DNA of 64,000 nt from Vicia villosa (taxonomy: Eukaryota; Streptophyta; Magnoliopsida; Fabales; Fabaceae): the NCBI RefSeq assembly GCF_029867415.1, contig NW_026706161.1, positions 1 through 64,000 of the forward strand, given 5' to 3'. Below, piece by piece: positions 42,590 through 55,700 of this stretch (positions are counted from its first letter, which is position 1; each line of letters begins with the position of its first letter). The notes under the pieces were generated by a model that did not search any database, was not told the DNA's origin, and worked only from the letters and a program-made list of their open reading frames with translations. A program made the translations under genes and the position numbers.

Positions 42590-45505
42590 ATGGTGCATCC
42601 GGACAACATTGTGCGAGACGATGGAGTATTAGTTCCGGAAATTGTCAACGTTAATAACGATCCGGTTATTGACGTTACTCCTATGATCAATGCGGTCGAT
42701 GTTCGGCAACATTTTACAAATGATCGGAGCTTCGGTAGTCGCGAACAATTGATTGATTGGGTTCGGAAGGAAGCTAACAAACATGGATTTGGAATTGTTA
42801 TTTTAAGGTCGGACAACGGAAATAGTAGGCAGAAAGCTTTCTTTGTTTTGAATTGCGAACGGGGTGGTAGTTATGTACAATCAAACCGGGTGCTAAAACA
42901 CGAGGACACGGGATCGAGAAAGTGCGGGTTTCCGTTTAAGTTGCGTGCTACTCGGAGGGTTGATGATTTGTGGCGGTTAACCGTAATTTGTGGAATTCAT
43001 AATCATGCCTTGGATGTCAAGTTACACGGACATCCAATGGCGTGTCGTTTGTCCCGTGAAGAGAGGAATGTGATATCGGACCTAACGATAGTCAAAGTGG
43101 CGTCTCGCAACATACTTGCCGATTTGAAGCGTAAGAATCCGGATAGCGTTTCAAATAATAAGCAAGTTTACAATGAACGGCACAATCTCAAGGTATTGAA
43201 TATGGGCCCTCGGTCGGAAATGCAACAACTTTTGAAACTACTAGGCGATAACAAATATGTTTCAAGCTTCCGAACCTCCGAGGATAAAGTTACGGTGCGT
43301 GATATTTTTTGGACTCATCCCGAAAGTATCAAATTATTCAACATATTTCCAACCGTTCTAGTCATGGATTCGACGTACAAGACAAACAAATATAGGCTTC
43401 CGCTTCTAGAGATAGTCGGTGTTACCTCGACGGACAAGACTTATTCGGTGGGGTTTGCTTTTTTGGAGTGTGAAAAAGAAGACAACTTTACGTGGGCCTT
43501 GGGAATTTGCAAGTCTTTATTAGTTGATCAAGAGGTTATGCCAAACGTCATTGTCACCGATCGGGACAATGCTTTGATGAATGCGGTCGATACCGTCTTT
43601 CCGACATCTACCGCTTTACTTTGCCGGTATCACATAACTTGCAACGTGAGAAGCAAGTTGAAACCCGCGGTAGGGACAAAAGATAGGCCGGATGAAAATG
43701 GTAAAGTTGTCAAAGCCGGTGTTGTGGTTGATAGGATAATGGCGGCATGGAGGGAAATTTTGGATGCATACTCCGAAGAGGTGTATACCGAGAAATTGGT
43801 ACACTTTAGGTCTTTGTGTGGTTCCATTAAGACTTTTTGTCATTACGTCGAATCCACCATTCTTGACAAAGTTAGAGAAAAATTCGTGTGCGCTTGGACA
43901 AATCGGGTTAGACATCTTGGTTGCACCACGACTAACCGAGTTGAATCCGCACATGCGGTCTTCAAGAGGTGGTTGGGTGATAGCAAGGGAGATTTGTGTC
44001 GGGGATGGGACACCGTCAACCAAATGCTCCAAAATCAACACAATGAAATTCAAACATCGTTCGGTCGGAGCAAGACGGCTATGGAACACCGGTATAAGGG
44101 CCAAATTCTATTCTCCCAATTGATTTACAACATATCTCGAACAGGTTTGAATTTTTTGTTTCATGAAGCTAAGCGGTCGGAGACCACGGGGACGGATAGT
44201 TCATTATGTGGGTGCACCATTAGAAAGACATACGGCCTTCCATGTGCTTGTATACTTGCAAAAAAGAAAAAGTTGAATTCACCCATACGCATGGATGAGG
44301 TAGCCGACCATTGGAAGAAACTTCGTTTTGATGATTTTGACCCGCCGAAAGAAAATGACTCCAAAATCACCATCTCCGACGAGTTGGAAGTGATAATGGA
44401 GAAGTTTGCTAAAGCGGACGACACAACAAAAATGCATATAAAAGAACAATTGCGAAAGATCGCATTTCCGGAGACCACCGATTTGAAACCGCCATCTCAA
44501 CCGGTTAAGACGAAAGGTGCACCGAAAAAGTCCAAAATTACACAAGATGACACGTCAACAAAACGATCTCCTTCCTACTTTGAACATGTTGATGCATCGT
44601 TCCCGGAAATTCATGAGACACCTAAGTCCAAGTGTAGTGGTAACAAAGGTGCCCGTATTTCGAAGCCACCTCTCACACCGCCGATAAAAAAATCACCCAT
44701 TGTCTATATTGATGAGATGCCACTTTTTATGCACAAATATATCGATAACATCGTTGATGTTGGAGGCGACGGCAATTGTGGATATCGGGCCGTTGCGGGT
44801 TTGCTCGGTAAAGGGGAAAATAATCACACTTTAGTTCGACAGGAACTTATTGCGGAGTTGACTTCGTATCGGGACATCTACGGCCGACTATATGAAAATC
44901 AAGAAAATTTTGCGAAAATTCATGATTCACTTGTTCCATCACTTACCGGTATCGCTCCGGTCTCGAAGTGGATGTCATTCCCCGATATGGGTCATCTAAT
45001 AGCAAGTGCATATGATATTGTATGCGTCAATTTGACGAGGTTTGGACTAAGTGAGACTTTCTTTCCACTTCATAGTCGACCGCCATTGGACTCGTCGGGC
45101 CGGATCATATGCATCGGGTATCTACGATCGCGGCACTTCGTCCAAGTGTTTTTGAAACCGGGGTGTCCTATACCGGCTACTTGTTGTCAATGGACCGCAC
45201 ATCGTTCAAATGAGGCGGAGACTTGGCCGGATCCTTTCGTTTCAAGAATGGCGGAGTTTGAAGAAATGATGAGCCAAGAGCGCGAGAAAAATAGAGAGCG
45301 GTCGAAGAACGTGCCTATTTTGGACTTAGGATCCACCGATTGGTGTCATACCCTAATTTTTGACCCCCCTGAGATGACATATCTTCAAGATTTTTCATCA
45401 GGTCAAGACAAGTACCCAGAGCAGTCATTTCTCCATCTGGTACCTAATCGAGGATGCTCAAAGACAAGAAAGCTCAGGCAAAGGATCAATCAATACAAAG
45501 ACTAG
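42590..45505 (+). CDS. MULE transposase fused to an OTU cysteine protease domain, 3' end replaced by Ogre sequence
   Basis: From the first ATG, 918 codons are MULE-derived (to 45343). Residues about 40-140 form a FAR1/WRKY-GCM1-type zinc finger region (CERGG, KCGFPFKL, CGIHNHAL). The MULE core has the DDE residues at D260 (MDSTYKTNKY), D324 (VTDRDNALM) and E452 (TTNRVESAHAVFKRWL). A SWIM-like CGCT...GLPCACI follows near 540. Residues about 715-870 are an OTU domain with D727-G-N-C730 (GGDGNCGYRAV) and His849 (SRHFVQVFL), so the catalytic Cys and His are kept. There is no internal stop. Ogre insertion after codon 918 removes the native end and adds 53 LTR-encoded residues to a stop at 45503-45505. 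The catalytic domains are complete; only an unknown tail is lost. Expression is unproven. Confidence 0.88.
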   Translation: MVHPDNIVRDDGVLVPEIVNVNNDPVIDVTPMINAVDVRQHFTNDRSFGSREQLIDWVRKEANKHGFGIVILRSDNGNSRQKAFFVLNCERGGSYVQSNRVLKHEDTGSRKCGFPFKLRATRRVDDLWRLTVICGIHNHALDVKLHGHPMACRLSREERNVISDLTIVKVASRNILADLKRKNPDSVSNNKQVYNERHNLKVLNMGPRSEMQQLLKLLGDNKYVSSFRTSEDKVTVRDIFWTHPESIKLFNIFPTVLVMDSTYKTNKYRLPLLEIVGVTSTDKTYSVGFAFLECEKEDNFTWALGICKSLLVDQEVMPNVIVTDRDNALMNAVDTVFPTSTALLCRYHITCNVRSKLKPAVGTKDRPDENGKVVKAGVVVDRIMAAWREILDAYSEEVYTEKLVHFRSLCGSIKTFCHYVESTILDKVREKFVCAWTNRVRHLGCTTTNRVESAHAVFKRWLGDSKGDLCRGWDTVNQMLQNQHNEIQTSFGRSKTAMEHRYKGQILFSQLIYNISRTGLNFLFHEAKRSETTGTDSSLCGCTIRKTYGLPCACILAKKKKLNSPIRMDEVADHWKKLRFDDFDPPKENDSKITISDELEVIMEKFAKADDTTKMHIKEQLRKIAFPETTDLKPPSQPVKTKGAPKKSKITQDDTSTKRSPSYFEHVDASFPEIHETPKSKCSGNKGARISKPPLTPPIKKSPIVYIDEMPLFMHKYIDNIVDVGGDGNCGYRAVAGLLGKGENNHTLVRQELIAELTSYRDIYGRLYENQENFAKIHDSLVPSLTGIAPVSKWMSFPDMGHLIASAYDIVCVNLTRFGLSETFFPLHSRPPLDSSGRIICIGYLRSRHFVQVFLKPGCPIPATCCQWTAHRSNEAETWPDPFVSRMAEFEEMMSQEREKNRERSKNVPILDLGSTDWCHTLIFDPPEMTYLQDFSSGQDKYPEQSFLHLVPNRGCSKTRKLRQRINQYKD

Positions 45506-47845
45506 TCTCTAATACAATCATGGGGCTCAAAAAACTTCATTTTTCTCATCTATGATTGATTAGACATCCAGTCATATGAGTACAGGTTTACTCAGGTCAC
45601 CAGACTAGGGTTTTAAGCCTATCAAGGACTAAAATCAGGGATCACATTTGGGAAACCCTAAAAAACCTCAGAGGATCATTCAAAGACATCAATCATCTTC
45701 AAATAACTCATATTACAAGGTCTACTGGACATCACACTTCAATTCAAAGTCTACAGTCATTACTTTCACATGGTCGACAAATTAGGGTTTTGACCTAATT
45801 CACCAAGATAGTTGACTTCTGATCAGGGCATGAATCCAAAACTCAAGACATGATTCAAGGATCTTTACTACCTCCATATAATCCATTTATATCATCCATT
45901 TGGGGAGAAGATCTTGTTTCTACACAAAAGCCCAAAAATTCACTTTGTTAGGAAAAAGTCAACTGTGAAGGATCATCATTGACTTTTAAGGTTTTTGGTC
46001 AAAAAATGACTTTCAAAGATCAATATCATCAATATATGGATGTCAAAGTCATTTGGCCAAAGAAATTCAAAGAAATTCATCAAAGAGCGAAAAGTCGGGA
46101 ATTAGGGTTTTTGAAGGCATGGTGAGATCTCAAAATTTCACCTACACAACTCAAAAAACTTCCAACATGAAAGTTGTAGATCTTGCCAAATAAAACAACA
46201 TCTTACAAGGGAACTTTTTTCAAAAGATCAACCATTTATGAAGTTTTGGAAATTTTGAAGTTTAGGTCATAAACACTTAGAAATTTTTCTAAGTGTTTTA
46301 ACCTAGTTTTCTTCCAACTTTGACCTCATTTTTCACAAATTTCCCAAAGGATTTTGAAGAAGACATAAACTAATGATTTAAAGTAGATGTTTAGGGCTTT
46401 CCAAATTGTGTTCAACCTTCTCAAAATTCAATTTGAGCTAAGAGTTATGCTTGTTCAAAGTTGGCCTCATGAAGTAAAATTATAGGTCATGCATCATTTT
46501 GGAACTTTGAAATTTTGTGCACATGACCTCAAATACAGATGCTACATGACCCATAATACATCTGCAAACATGCCATGCATTCATTTTCACCATGCCATAA
46601 GAATTGAAGAAGATTCTAAAAACAAGAACATGTGATTATGTAATGATTACATTTGTGAATTTATGGCAAATTGATGAATCACCCAAGGAATCTTCTCACC
46701 AACCAATTAGAGCTCATTTCTGGCTCAGAATTGTCCCCTAAGATCAAGCAAAATCGAGGGCTAGGGGATTGATCAAATGGAATCAAAATTCTCATCATTG
46801 CATAAGAGATATTTGCAAATTTCCTTCATGGCTAAGAAACCAAATCAACTTCACTAAGGAAGCTCACTCCTCTGCAGCTATACTGATCCATTTGTCTATA
46901 AATACAGATGCATTCCTCATTCAAAAACACACCAAAGCAACCATATTACTTGCTTTCTCTTTCTCTTCTCTTGTTCATTGTTTTTCAAAGTTCTTTGGCA
47001 AGAAGAATCGATTTCTTCAAACCAGAGCTTATCTTTGGGAAGTGAGCATTCTAACATCTCAAGGGAGGTCATTTGAGGTGATCCAAGCACCTGGATCACT
47101 TCTGTAGGTGGAGGAACACCATTGTTGCTCTCACTTTGGAGCATCTGCAGTTGGAGGTCCATGGAGTGATTCAGAAGGTTTCAAGGCAAGCCAATCATCC
47201 AGACACACTCCTCAGGTCATAGTGAAGCTAACCAGATGGCTGCAGCTCATCTGTAACTCGAGAATCAACACCCTCCATGTTCACTTGAAGCTGAAATCGA
47301 GGGAGGTCCATAGAACAATTCAGAAGGATTCAGGCTGCAATAAACATTCAGTTAGCATCATTGAGTCTCAGGGAAGCTATTGAGATCATTCATTCAAGCC
47401 CAGGTGCTCTCCATCATCCTCACAACCTCCATTTTCAGAGGTAAGTTTCTGAACTCCACCTCTTTAATTTAAGCCCTCTTTGTGGTAAAGCTCGATTCTA
47501 TCTTGTTCAGCATCATCAGAGGATTGAAAACCCTCTATCATCATTCATTTATTCATCTTGTGCATCATTTAATTTTAAAATTAGGGTTTATGTGTTCTTC
47601 GTGTTCATGCTGAAATTCGTTAGTTACACTTAGAATAAATGAATTCTGAGCCCATAATCATGTTCCTTGTCCAAAAACGAGTGAGATTGATGTTTACATC
47701 ATGCCATTTAGTTGAGAAACCAGAGAGTTAGGAATTTGAAAATCTGAAGCTCGAGGAAGAAGATGAACATGGCGCGCGTAAAATTTGAATTTCCTGGCTT
47801 ATCTGAAAATATAATATATTGAGTGTATATAGTTAACAAGCTGCG

Positions 47846-47915
47846 CGCGCAGCTCAGTTGGTTAAGTTTTGAAATGTGATCATGAAGGGCGTGGGTTCGA
47901 ACCTCTCTAGGGCCA
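47846..47915 (+). ncRNA. tRNA-like module with Pol III boxes in the Ogre LTR
   Basis: A box CAGCTCAGTTGG (47850-47861) and perfect B box GGTTCGAACC (47894-47903) are 44 bases apart, the tRNA distance. Six T follow at 47922-47927. The sequence resembles a tRNA (GCGCGCAGCTCAGTTGGTTA) more than those in the smaller LTRs but lacks a clean acceptor stem. Confidence 0.55.
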
Positions 47916-49430
47916 AACCAATTTTTTAGCATCCATTTTCATTCTTTTTTTATACAAACTTCACACAATTAATAAACTTATCAAATCAAATCATTTTTAC
48001 TTCATTTTTCACACACTTGCTATTTAATATACTTATTTTGTGAATAATCAAAAAAATCATAAAAATATTATTTATTTTATGTATTTTAATTAGGTTTAAA
48101 ATAGTATGTTTTAAATATTTTCTTAAATACTTTAAAATATATAGTTTCATTTTTGTTTTAACCTAATTACTTTGTGAATAATTTTATGATAAAACCCTAA
48201 TTATTTAGGTCTTAATTGGGTATAGATTTCATCTTTGCCTTAATTAAGTTGACTTTTGTCAATATTCAAAACTGTTTTCAATTTCTGATTAAACGGATGA
48301 TTAAGGTTTTCAAACAACAAAACCTTGCATCATTCCAAATCATTTTTCAAACTACTTTTGTAACCAGTACTGCAAAGTACTGGGCCTCTAATAGAGTGTA
48401 AGTCCCAAAAACCTTCTCTTCTTAGCTTGTTTTCAAAACTGTATTTTCAAAATCTTCTTTCTATTTTCAAAAACATTCTTCTGGTATTTGAAGGGCATTA
48501 TTCCCGGTGAAACTCTTCAGATACCTATGTGACCTTTGTCCATCTTCACTTCTTCTGTTTTCAAAAAACCATTAACTGTTTATCATATATATTCAACTGT
48601 TATCAACAAAACAACAAAAATACTGTTGAGGCTCTGTACATACTTCTTCAATGGCCTCCACTCCATCCAGGTTAGGCTTTACAAGCTTTCCATTTACAGT
48701 CTTTATTTAAATTACTGTCAAATATAAACTGTGCATATATATATTAGTTTAGAACTACGTTTGAGTGTAAACCTTAGGACAGTTAAACTATCTATATATT
48801 ATAGGAATATGACCTAGGATTGAGAATGTCTTCCCGGTGAAGGCTCTTTCCTAATTAGAGATCTGTAGTTCAAACCCCCAAGATGAATTATTCCCGGTGA
48901 AACATCTTGGTAAAAACCTTAGAATCCAAATAATAGGACACATCCACCCAAAGAGGAATTATTCCCGGTGAAACCTCTTACCCATTTGCTTAGAGCCAAA
49001 ATAAGTTCAAAACTACATAAGCTTTCTCTTGTGCTATAACAAGGACCCTCGATTAGCCTCCTCTTGGGCTTTGTACAAGGACCCACAGGCTTCTTAAAAG
49101 CATTTCCAGCTTCCTCTTGAGCTTGTATACAAGGACCCATCAGGTTTCTTATAAACATAGGAACAGGTCTTTAGTCACCTTTTAGCCTACCCTGGTGAGT
49201 TTCTTCTAATTTAAACCAGACTTTAAACAAGCTAAGTTTGTCTCAATTTTGCATTGAGTACATTTTTGGAATGAGAGACATGGACAGTCTCTGTCACCCT
49301 TATCTTCATCAATCTTCCTTAGCAGAGTCTAGGATCCATGTTTGGTCATCCTCAGCATTGAGTCAGCCTTCATCTTGGGCTTTAAACAAGAAGTCTCATT
49401 AGATAATCTTTCTGCCCTTCATTTTAATAA

Positions 49431-49860
49431 AAATCCCTGGAAAGGGTTAGCCTCCAAAGTCAATTAAAATCAACTTCTATAAAAACCCCTGGAAAGGGTT
49501 AGCCTCCAACATCTGTCTAAAGAGTCAAAATCCCTGGAAAGGGTTAGCCTCCAAAGTCAATTAAAATCAACTTCTATAAAAACCCCTGGAAAGGGTTAGC
49601 CTCCAACATCTGTCTAAAAAGTCAAAATCCCTGGAAAGGGTTAGCTTCCACACATTCCTTCATATTAATAAAACCCCTGGAAAGGGTTAGCCTCCAAAAT
49701 TAATTAATAAATAATTTCATTCTCTTAGGAGATAATTTCCCCAAAAGAGTCAAAACCCCTGGAAAGGGTCAGCCTCCAAAAAACATGATAAAGTCAGTCT
49801 TTTAACAGACAAATTCACCAGCTGAGTCAAAATCCCTGGAAAGGGTTAGCTTCCAAAGAA
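49431..49860. repeat. 97-bp minisatellite in the Ogre LTR
   Basis: Eight copies of CCCTGGAAAGGGTTAGCCTC. The first ones are arranged in 97-bp higher-order units starting at 49431, 49528 and 49625. Later copies are more diverged. Confidence 0.85.
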
Positions 49861-49919
49861 AAACAGTCTTTTAATAAATAAAACCTCCTCAGTAGAGTCA
49901 AAACCAACAAAAACAGTTA

Positions 49920-50480
49920 GCCTCAACCTTGGGCTTCATACAAGGCACCAAACAATAAAACTCCCCTGTCAAGAATCAGCCTCAACCTTGGGCATTGTAC
50001 AAGGCAGATAATAGAGTCTCCCCAGTGAGTTCTTCATCATTCAGTAGCCACAACCTTGGGCTTTGTACAAGGCAGATAAACCATATTTTTCATGTGTCAA
50101 AGATTCCTAACACTTAGGATCTTTCCCCATATAGTCATCAATACTTAATTCATTTAAGAGTCCGCCACAACCTTGGGCTTTGTACAAGGCAGAAAATAAT
50201 GTTTTCCCCTAGCTAGAGTCAGCCACAACCTTGGGCTTTGTACAAGGCACATAAAATAGAGTCATTCATTCAATTATCCTCAGCAATTAGCCACAACCTT
50301 GGGCTTTGTACAAGGCACACAAATAGAGTCTCCCTAAGTAGAGTCAGCCTCAATTCTGGGCTTTGTACAGAACACAAAAATACCCTGTAATTAATCCCCA
50401 GTGGAGCCATCTCCCAGAGTCAATAATAATAATTAATCAATCAAAAAGCCTCAAGCTTGGGCCTCATACAAGCCAGCTAA
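49920..50480. repeat. ACCTTGGGCTTTGTACAAGGC repeats in the Ogre LTR
   Basis: About eight copies of CAACCTTGGGCTTTGTACAA followed by GGCA, 55-110 bp apart. Each unit contains the inverted arms CCTTG and CAAGG. Related single copies lie at 49030-49130 and 50865. Confidence 0.8.
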
Positions 50481-51439
50481 AGTCAAATCTTTTATACAGT
50501 AGATAGACATAGCTTATCTCTATAGAGAGATATTTTTACTACTCTACCACATTCAAACAAACAAACATTTCCATTTCAATTTCAATTTTAATCAAGTCTC
50601 CCATTTAGGATTTTGAAAGGCATGAGCTGGCAGTAAAACCCAGACATGTGGTAACTTTCCCTAATTTGGATGAGCATCTTTCTTTCATTTAAGAGGCATT
50701 TGACTGGTATACTTGCACATACACAAGTAAGGTCCCCCTCTTGAATGAAATGAATTCAGTTATTCTGTCACTCCTTTAAATGTTTGTGGTAGAATAGTAC
50801 AAATACCTCTCTGTAGAGATAATTTCATGTCTCTTTACTGTAAACAGAGATTTAATTCCAAGCTTCAACCTTGAGCTTCAAGCAAGGCACCAAAAAAACA
50901 TTTAATTTCCCTAGTTAGTTCCCCGAACTACATTAAGCTCTGACTTCCACTAGGGATATGTAGGCATGAGGTTCACAAGGAATCTCAGCGAGCTAATAAA
51001 ATACCAAAAATAGTCAGTCTGTCTATCTGTCTGTCTTTTAAAATCAATTCAATTCTCTCTCCTAATACAAAGGAGAAACTTTCCCAATCATTAGCAGCAA
51101 ACACAATCACAATGACACAGAGAAGGTTCCTGTAGAGTACTACAGATATGTAGGGTGTTTAAACACTTCCCTATGTATAACCGACCTCCCGGACTCCAGA
51201 ATTTCTAGTCTAGGTGTAAATCCCCACACTTAGCAAACTCCTAGGGTTTAGTTGAGATCTTTTTTTCCCTTTCCTACTCGTAGGACAAATAAGAAAGTTC
51301 GTGTGATATCGTAGGAAGAACTGAAACAAAATTCATCCCACCACGGGCGCATTCTCCTTCCAAATTTCGCGTGAAGGGTTTAGCGTGCCGTCCTCCCAAG
51401 TGAAACGGGGAGGTAAAGAAAACGACCACCACAGAAAAA

Positions 51440-51458
51440 TGGCGACTCTGCTGGGGAT
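51440..51458 (+). promoter_or_regulatory. Ogre primer binding site
   Basis: TGGCGACTCTGCTGGGGAT, complementary to the 3' end of a tRNA-Arg as known for Ogre; same place and type as 25320-25338. Confidence 0.8.
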
Positions 51459-52252
51459 ATAAGTGTTAAAAACCTTGGTTTTTCATCCAAACCAATGGTT
51501 GACCTGTTGCTGGTCCAGCCCCAATGAGGAATTAGGGATGCCAAATTCCCCCTCAAACAAGAGAGGTCCTGCCTAACCTCTGTGTCATTTCATGTGTTTG
51601 TTGCATATATATTTGTTTATTTTGTTTATTCTGTATCGGGAAAGGGCTTGATTCCCCCTTGTGGTGAGAAATCCTATACCCGGATTTGAGTGCAACATAA
51701 GATAGGATGGAGGATGTCTTCCCGGTGAAGACCCTCTAATCTTGGTTTCCAAGTCTACTCTTGGGATTTGCCTGGCTGGTTGTGATTAACTGCGCCACTG
51801 CATTCCGAGACTGATTTGTACCAGGAGGACCTAGAAACACATTAACCCCACTTAAAGCCCTTTTTAGGACGTAGAGCGGTGATTACGGAAGTAATTGTCA
51901 CGCAGATACTACACTCAGAGAAAACTCTCTTATAGATACCAATCAACGTATCTTTAAGGTTGAGCAAAAACTCTGAGACCCCTAGAACCCGTTCTACAGG
52001 TACAAAAATCCTTAACCTTAGTTTACCATTGGGGCGGGAGATTGCGTTTTGACTTCATGACCACTATACCCTTCAACGCCATGTTTGTTTAAAACTCTTG
52101 TGTGTGCATTCATGCATTCATGCATCATTCATTAATAAACAATTAAAAACAAAAAGAGTCTTTTTCGAGTCGTTTTTCAAGGAAACTAAATAACGAACGT
52201 TTTGAACTTCATAGAAAGAGAGAAACGGAGAAAGGACTTAAGGATCTATACC
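51459..52252. other. Ogre untranslated leader
   Basis: Non-coding stretch between primer site and ORF1, with another TTCCCGGTGAAGACC motif near 51720. No gene supported. Confidence 0.5.
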
Positions 52253-52729
52253 ATGGATTATGGAAGAAAGAGAGCTAGGAAATACACCTTCAAGATTCCC
52301 CAGGTCGAGGAACTGGGAAAGCTCGGAAAACTGGTGGTCAACCCCCAGGCTTTCAAGGAGAAGTATGGAAAACTTCTGCCTTTGCTCAATACCAACATTG
52401 TGGATGGGATCCTTCCCACCTTGGTACAGTTTTACGATCCAACGTATCACTGCTTCACCTTTCCAGATTATCAGCTCATGCCTACGTTAGAGGAGTACTC
52501 TCGTCTGATTGGAATACCCGTGTACGCGCAAGATCCGTACTCCGGTTTGGAAAAGAATCCTGACGACGTTATCATTGCTGCAACTACTCCTTTGAACGTA
52601 GTCGACATCAGAACTCATATGGTGAGTAGAGGAGGAATTCAAGGATTACCCTCCAAATTCCTGTTTGATCAAGCTCGGTACTTCGTCAGCATCCAAGATA
52701 TGAGCGCTTTTGAGGAAGTCTTGGCTTTG

Positions 52730-55700
52730 TGAAAGTACTTGTTTATTGTCTTATTGGCTTTCATGCTTGGCTAAAACATAGAAGCAGCTGCATGTCATAC
52801 TGTGTACTCTTGCATATATTAATAAGTTCAAAACAGGTACTGAAGCAAGATGTTACAAGTAATGTCATGACATCAACCATGACATCGCGCCTGCAGAACT
52901 AAGGAAGGAAGGCTCAGTTTGGTTTTAAAGATACAAAGCCTTATGGAATCCTATGTGGCGTAGTTTTAAAGGTCAAAGAATCAAGTCAGAATATTGAAGA
53001 ATCAAATCTGAAGATTGAAGATTCAACTGTTACTAATTTAGGAGATAAATTAGGTAACTTATGATTAAAAGACCTTGCTTGTAGCAGAAGAAATCTGCTG
53101 ATTTGTAACAGCAAGGAGTGTTGTGATTTCAAGCCCAAGTCCAACTAGAATTAGGTTATATATAGGATTCTGTGTAACCTTGTAAACCTAACGATCATAA
53201 TGTAGACATTAGGATTTGTTGTGTAAGTGAACCTCCCGAGTTGTGGGAAGGTCACCATTGTCCATCTCAAAGCCCGTAGGCAGGAGATGTGTTGTTATTC
53301 TCGAAACTGTTAAGTAAGAGAATTATTGTTCTCACTCTAAGCCATTAGGTATGAGTTGAGTATTGTTCTTGAAGGAAGCTTTTAAGCAACTTCAAGATAG
53401 TTCTAAGGTGGGAGTATTACGGCTCTTAGTCTTAGGATAATTGTGCTGGAAGTGTAACTTCTATTTGAAGAATAACTGGTACAGTATTGATCTAGGAAGA
53501 GAGATGGTGATATCTCGTATCTAAGTGTGGTATCTTAGATAGAAGGATCATTGGGTAGTTATTAGGTATACTGTGGCAGTTGCCTGCAAACCTGAGGTTG
53601 TTTGTAAGAAAATAATACTACTGATAGTGGACTTCTCTCCTGGCTTGGTATGCCCCCAGATGTAGGTTGTTTGAACCGAACTGGGTGAACAATTCTGTGT
53701 GTTATTTACTTTCTGCTGTGTTAATTATACGATGTCACAACATCAGGGATGACATCCGGTATTCAATTGTTAAGCAGTCTGTAACAGAACCAGTTCAGAG
53801 GTGACTCTGCATAATTCAGCTATGCAATGTTTATAATGGTTCTGTAGTTTGTATGATCTCAGATTAATCATGGTCAGAAGATAATTTAAGAGATCAGTTG
53901 TAATACCCTGCATAATATATCTGCACAGCTAGATGTCTTAACATCGTGCTTGACATCTGAGACTGTCATACCAGAATTTCAATTGGTATCAGAGCGGGCA
54001 TCCTGTCTGTTTCTGGATGAGATCTTTGGGAGATACTTTCTGGTTTTATGCAAGGTAGATGATGTAATCAACAGATAGAAGAGGAAGACAACAAGTGGCA
54101 GTTGGCTTTTCTCTTGTCTTGGATTAAATCACTCTTGGGCAGAAGGGTGATAAGATTGAAGACTCAAGAAGATGTGTGTGCTCTAAGCTGGTTGATTGTG
54201 TGTGCTGAATGTTTTTGATTGTGATACAACATTAATAAAGAACCATGAAGGGAGCATGAAGTCTGAGTACTGAGAAAGATTGTGTTCAATGAGGAATTGA
54301 ACAGAGGGTGCGCTCTTGAAGACATGAAGATGCGTCTTATGTCTTCCATTCATCAAAGTACAAGGAAACATGTGTTGTCCTGGATAAGGGGAAAGTATTA
54401 CTGTTGTTGTGCTGATTGTGTTTCCAACATGTTGTTTTTCTTGGTGGAAGGTGAGATTACCAAGGATGTGTGTGATGTCACACCTCATGTGATAACTTGC
54501 TCTGCTTAATCTGGAAGTGAAAGCAGACAAGGTACTGAAGCTTGAAGAGCAACACTATTGTCAAAAGTGGCAGCTTTGACTTAGTGTGGATTGGAATGGG
54601 CAGATTCCAATCTGGATGGCAGTAGTGTTCTAAACTACTTTCATGTTGAAGACTTCATATGACATGAAGAGAGTTACTTGATCTTAAAGTTGTAAGATCT
54701 TGGTAACTAGGTGTGTTTGACCGGTGCCAGGACCAGTTTGTTGTGTGAACATAGGGGTGTTCATATTGTTTGGTCCCTAGAAGAGAAGGATGGACCAAAC
54801 TGTAGGTCTGCTAGACCAAATTGACCAGTAGATGTTGTCCAAGAAAGTAAAATTCAGAAGATTCAAGCGGGAGTGAATATTCTTGAATCGCCTTGTTCAA
54901 CATTCAACACAGTAAAGACTATGATAAGGTAATATCTGTTACTATCTGATCATGAGTAGGTTTTTGGGTCTAGTATGTAGCTTGAAGATGAAGCAAGCTA
55001 TTTGTTAGGGTGAAACCGTTGTTATGCCCTATGTGTGTTGCTTACTATTATAAGATGTGGAGTAAGCAATGTGTTTTCTGTTAAAATGAGACTGTTTTCC
55101 GCTGCTTAATCTATAGATCACAGTCTAAGTTATTTCAACAGAAAGTATTTTAAGAAGATTCCTACAGCCATAATTGAAGTGTCAAAGATACTTGAGTAAT
55201 CTCTCAAGTCCACTCATTTTTGACATGGTTCATTATTGCTGATGAATGACTCTTGATCAAAGCCATTCATAAAATCTGCATGCGGTTTCCTGAAAGGAGG
55301 AATAAATGTCACACTAAAAGTTGTGACATCTGTGCTGGTATGCAGCTACCAGTTGAAGAACAGATGTTCTGGTGCTAAACAAATGTAGTGTGAGTACATA
55401 TGTTTGGAACCTACTCCTGACCTGGAAGAGGAGACATCTGACTATGATTGATCAGGACACGATCAATTAGTAATTCTACAACAATGTTCATACATGTGGA
55501 AATTACTTATTTTGCTCAAAGTGCCATAACTGATTTATGAAGGTATACCTTTCTATCCCTTTATACAAATAAAATCAAGATGAGCTTATATCTGGTATTT
55601 TCTTCTGATCAAAGGAACCAGATGTATATTGTGATTCATTACCATAGAACAGTTGTTGGAACTGAATACTGTGTCTTATACATAGTGAAATATGGTTATG

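Larger units (their letters stand above)
45344..51433 (+). repeat. Ogre 5' LTR, 6.1 kb
   Basis: Starts TGTCATACCC and ends CACA, six bases before the primer site. Contains a tRNA-like module (47846-47915), five or more ATTCCCGGTGAAAC motifs (48500-48975 and 51716), two minisatellites (49431-49860 and 49920-50480) and T-rich tracts. No long gene is supported inside; the short open frames are incidental. Confidence 0.88.

Noticed and set aside
43616..44104. A 162-codon minus-strand frame
   Set aside because: Shadow of the MULE transposase core.
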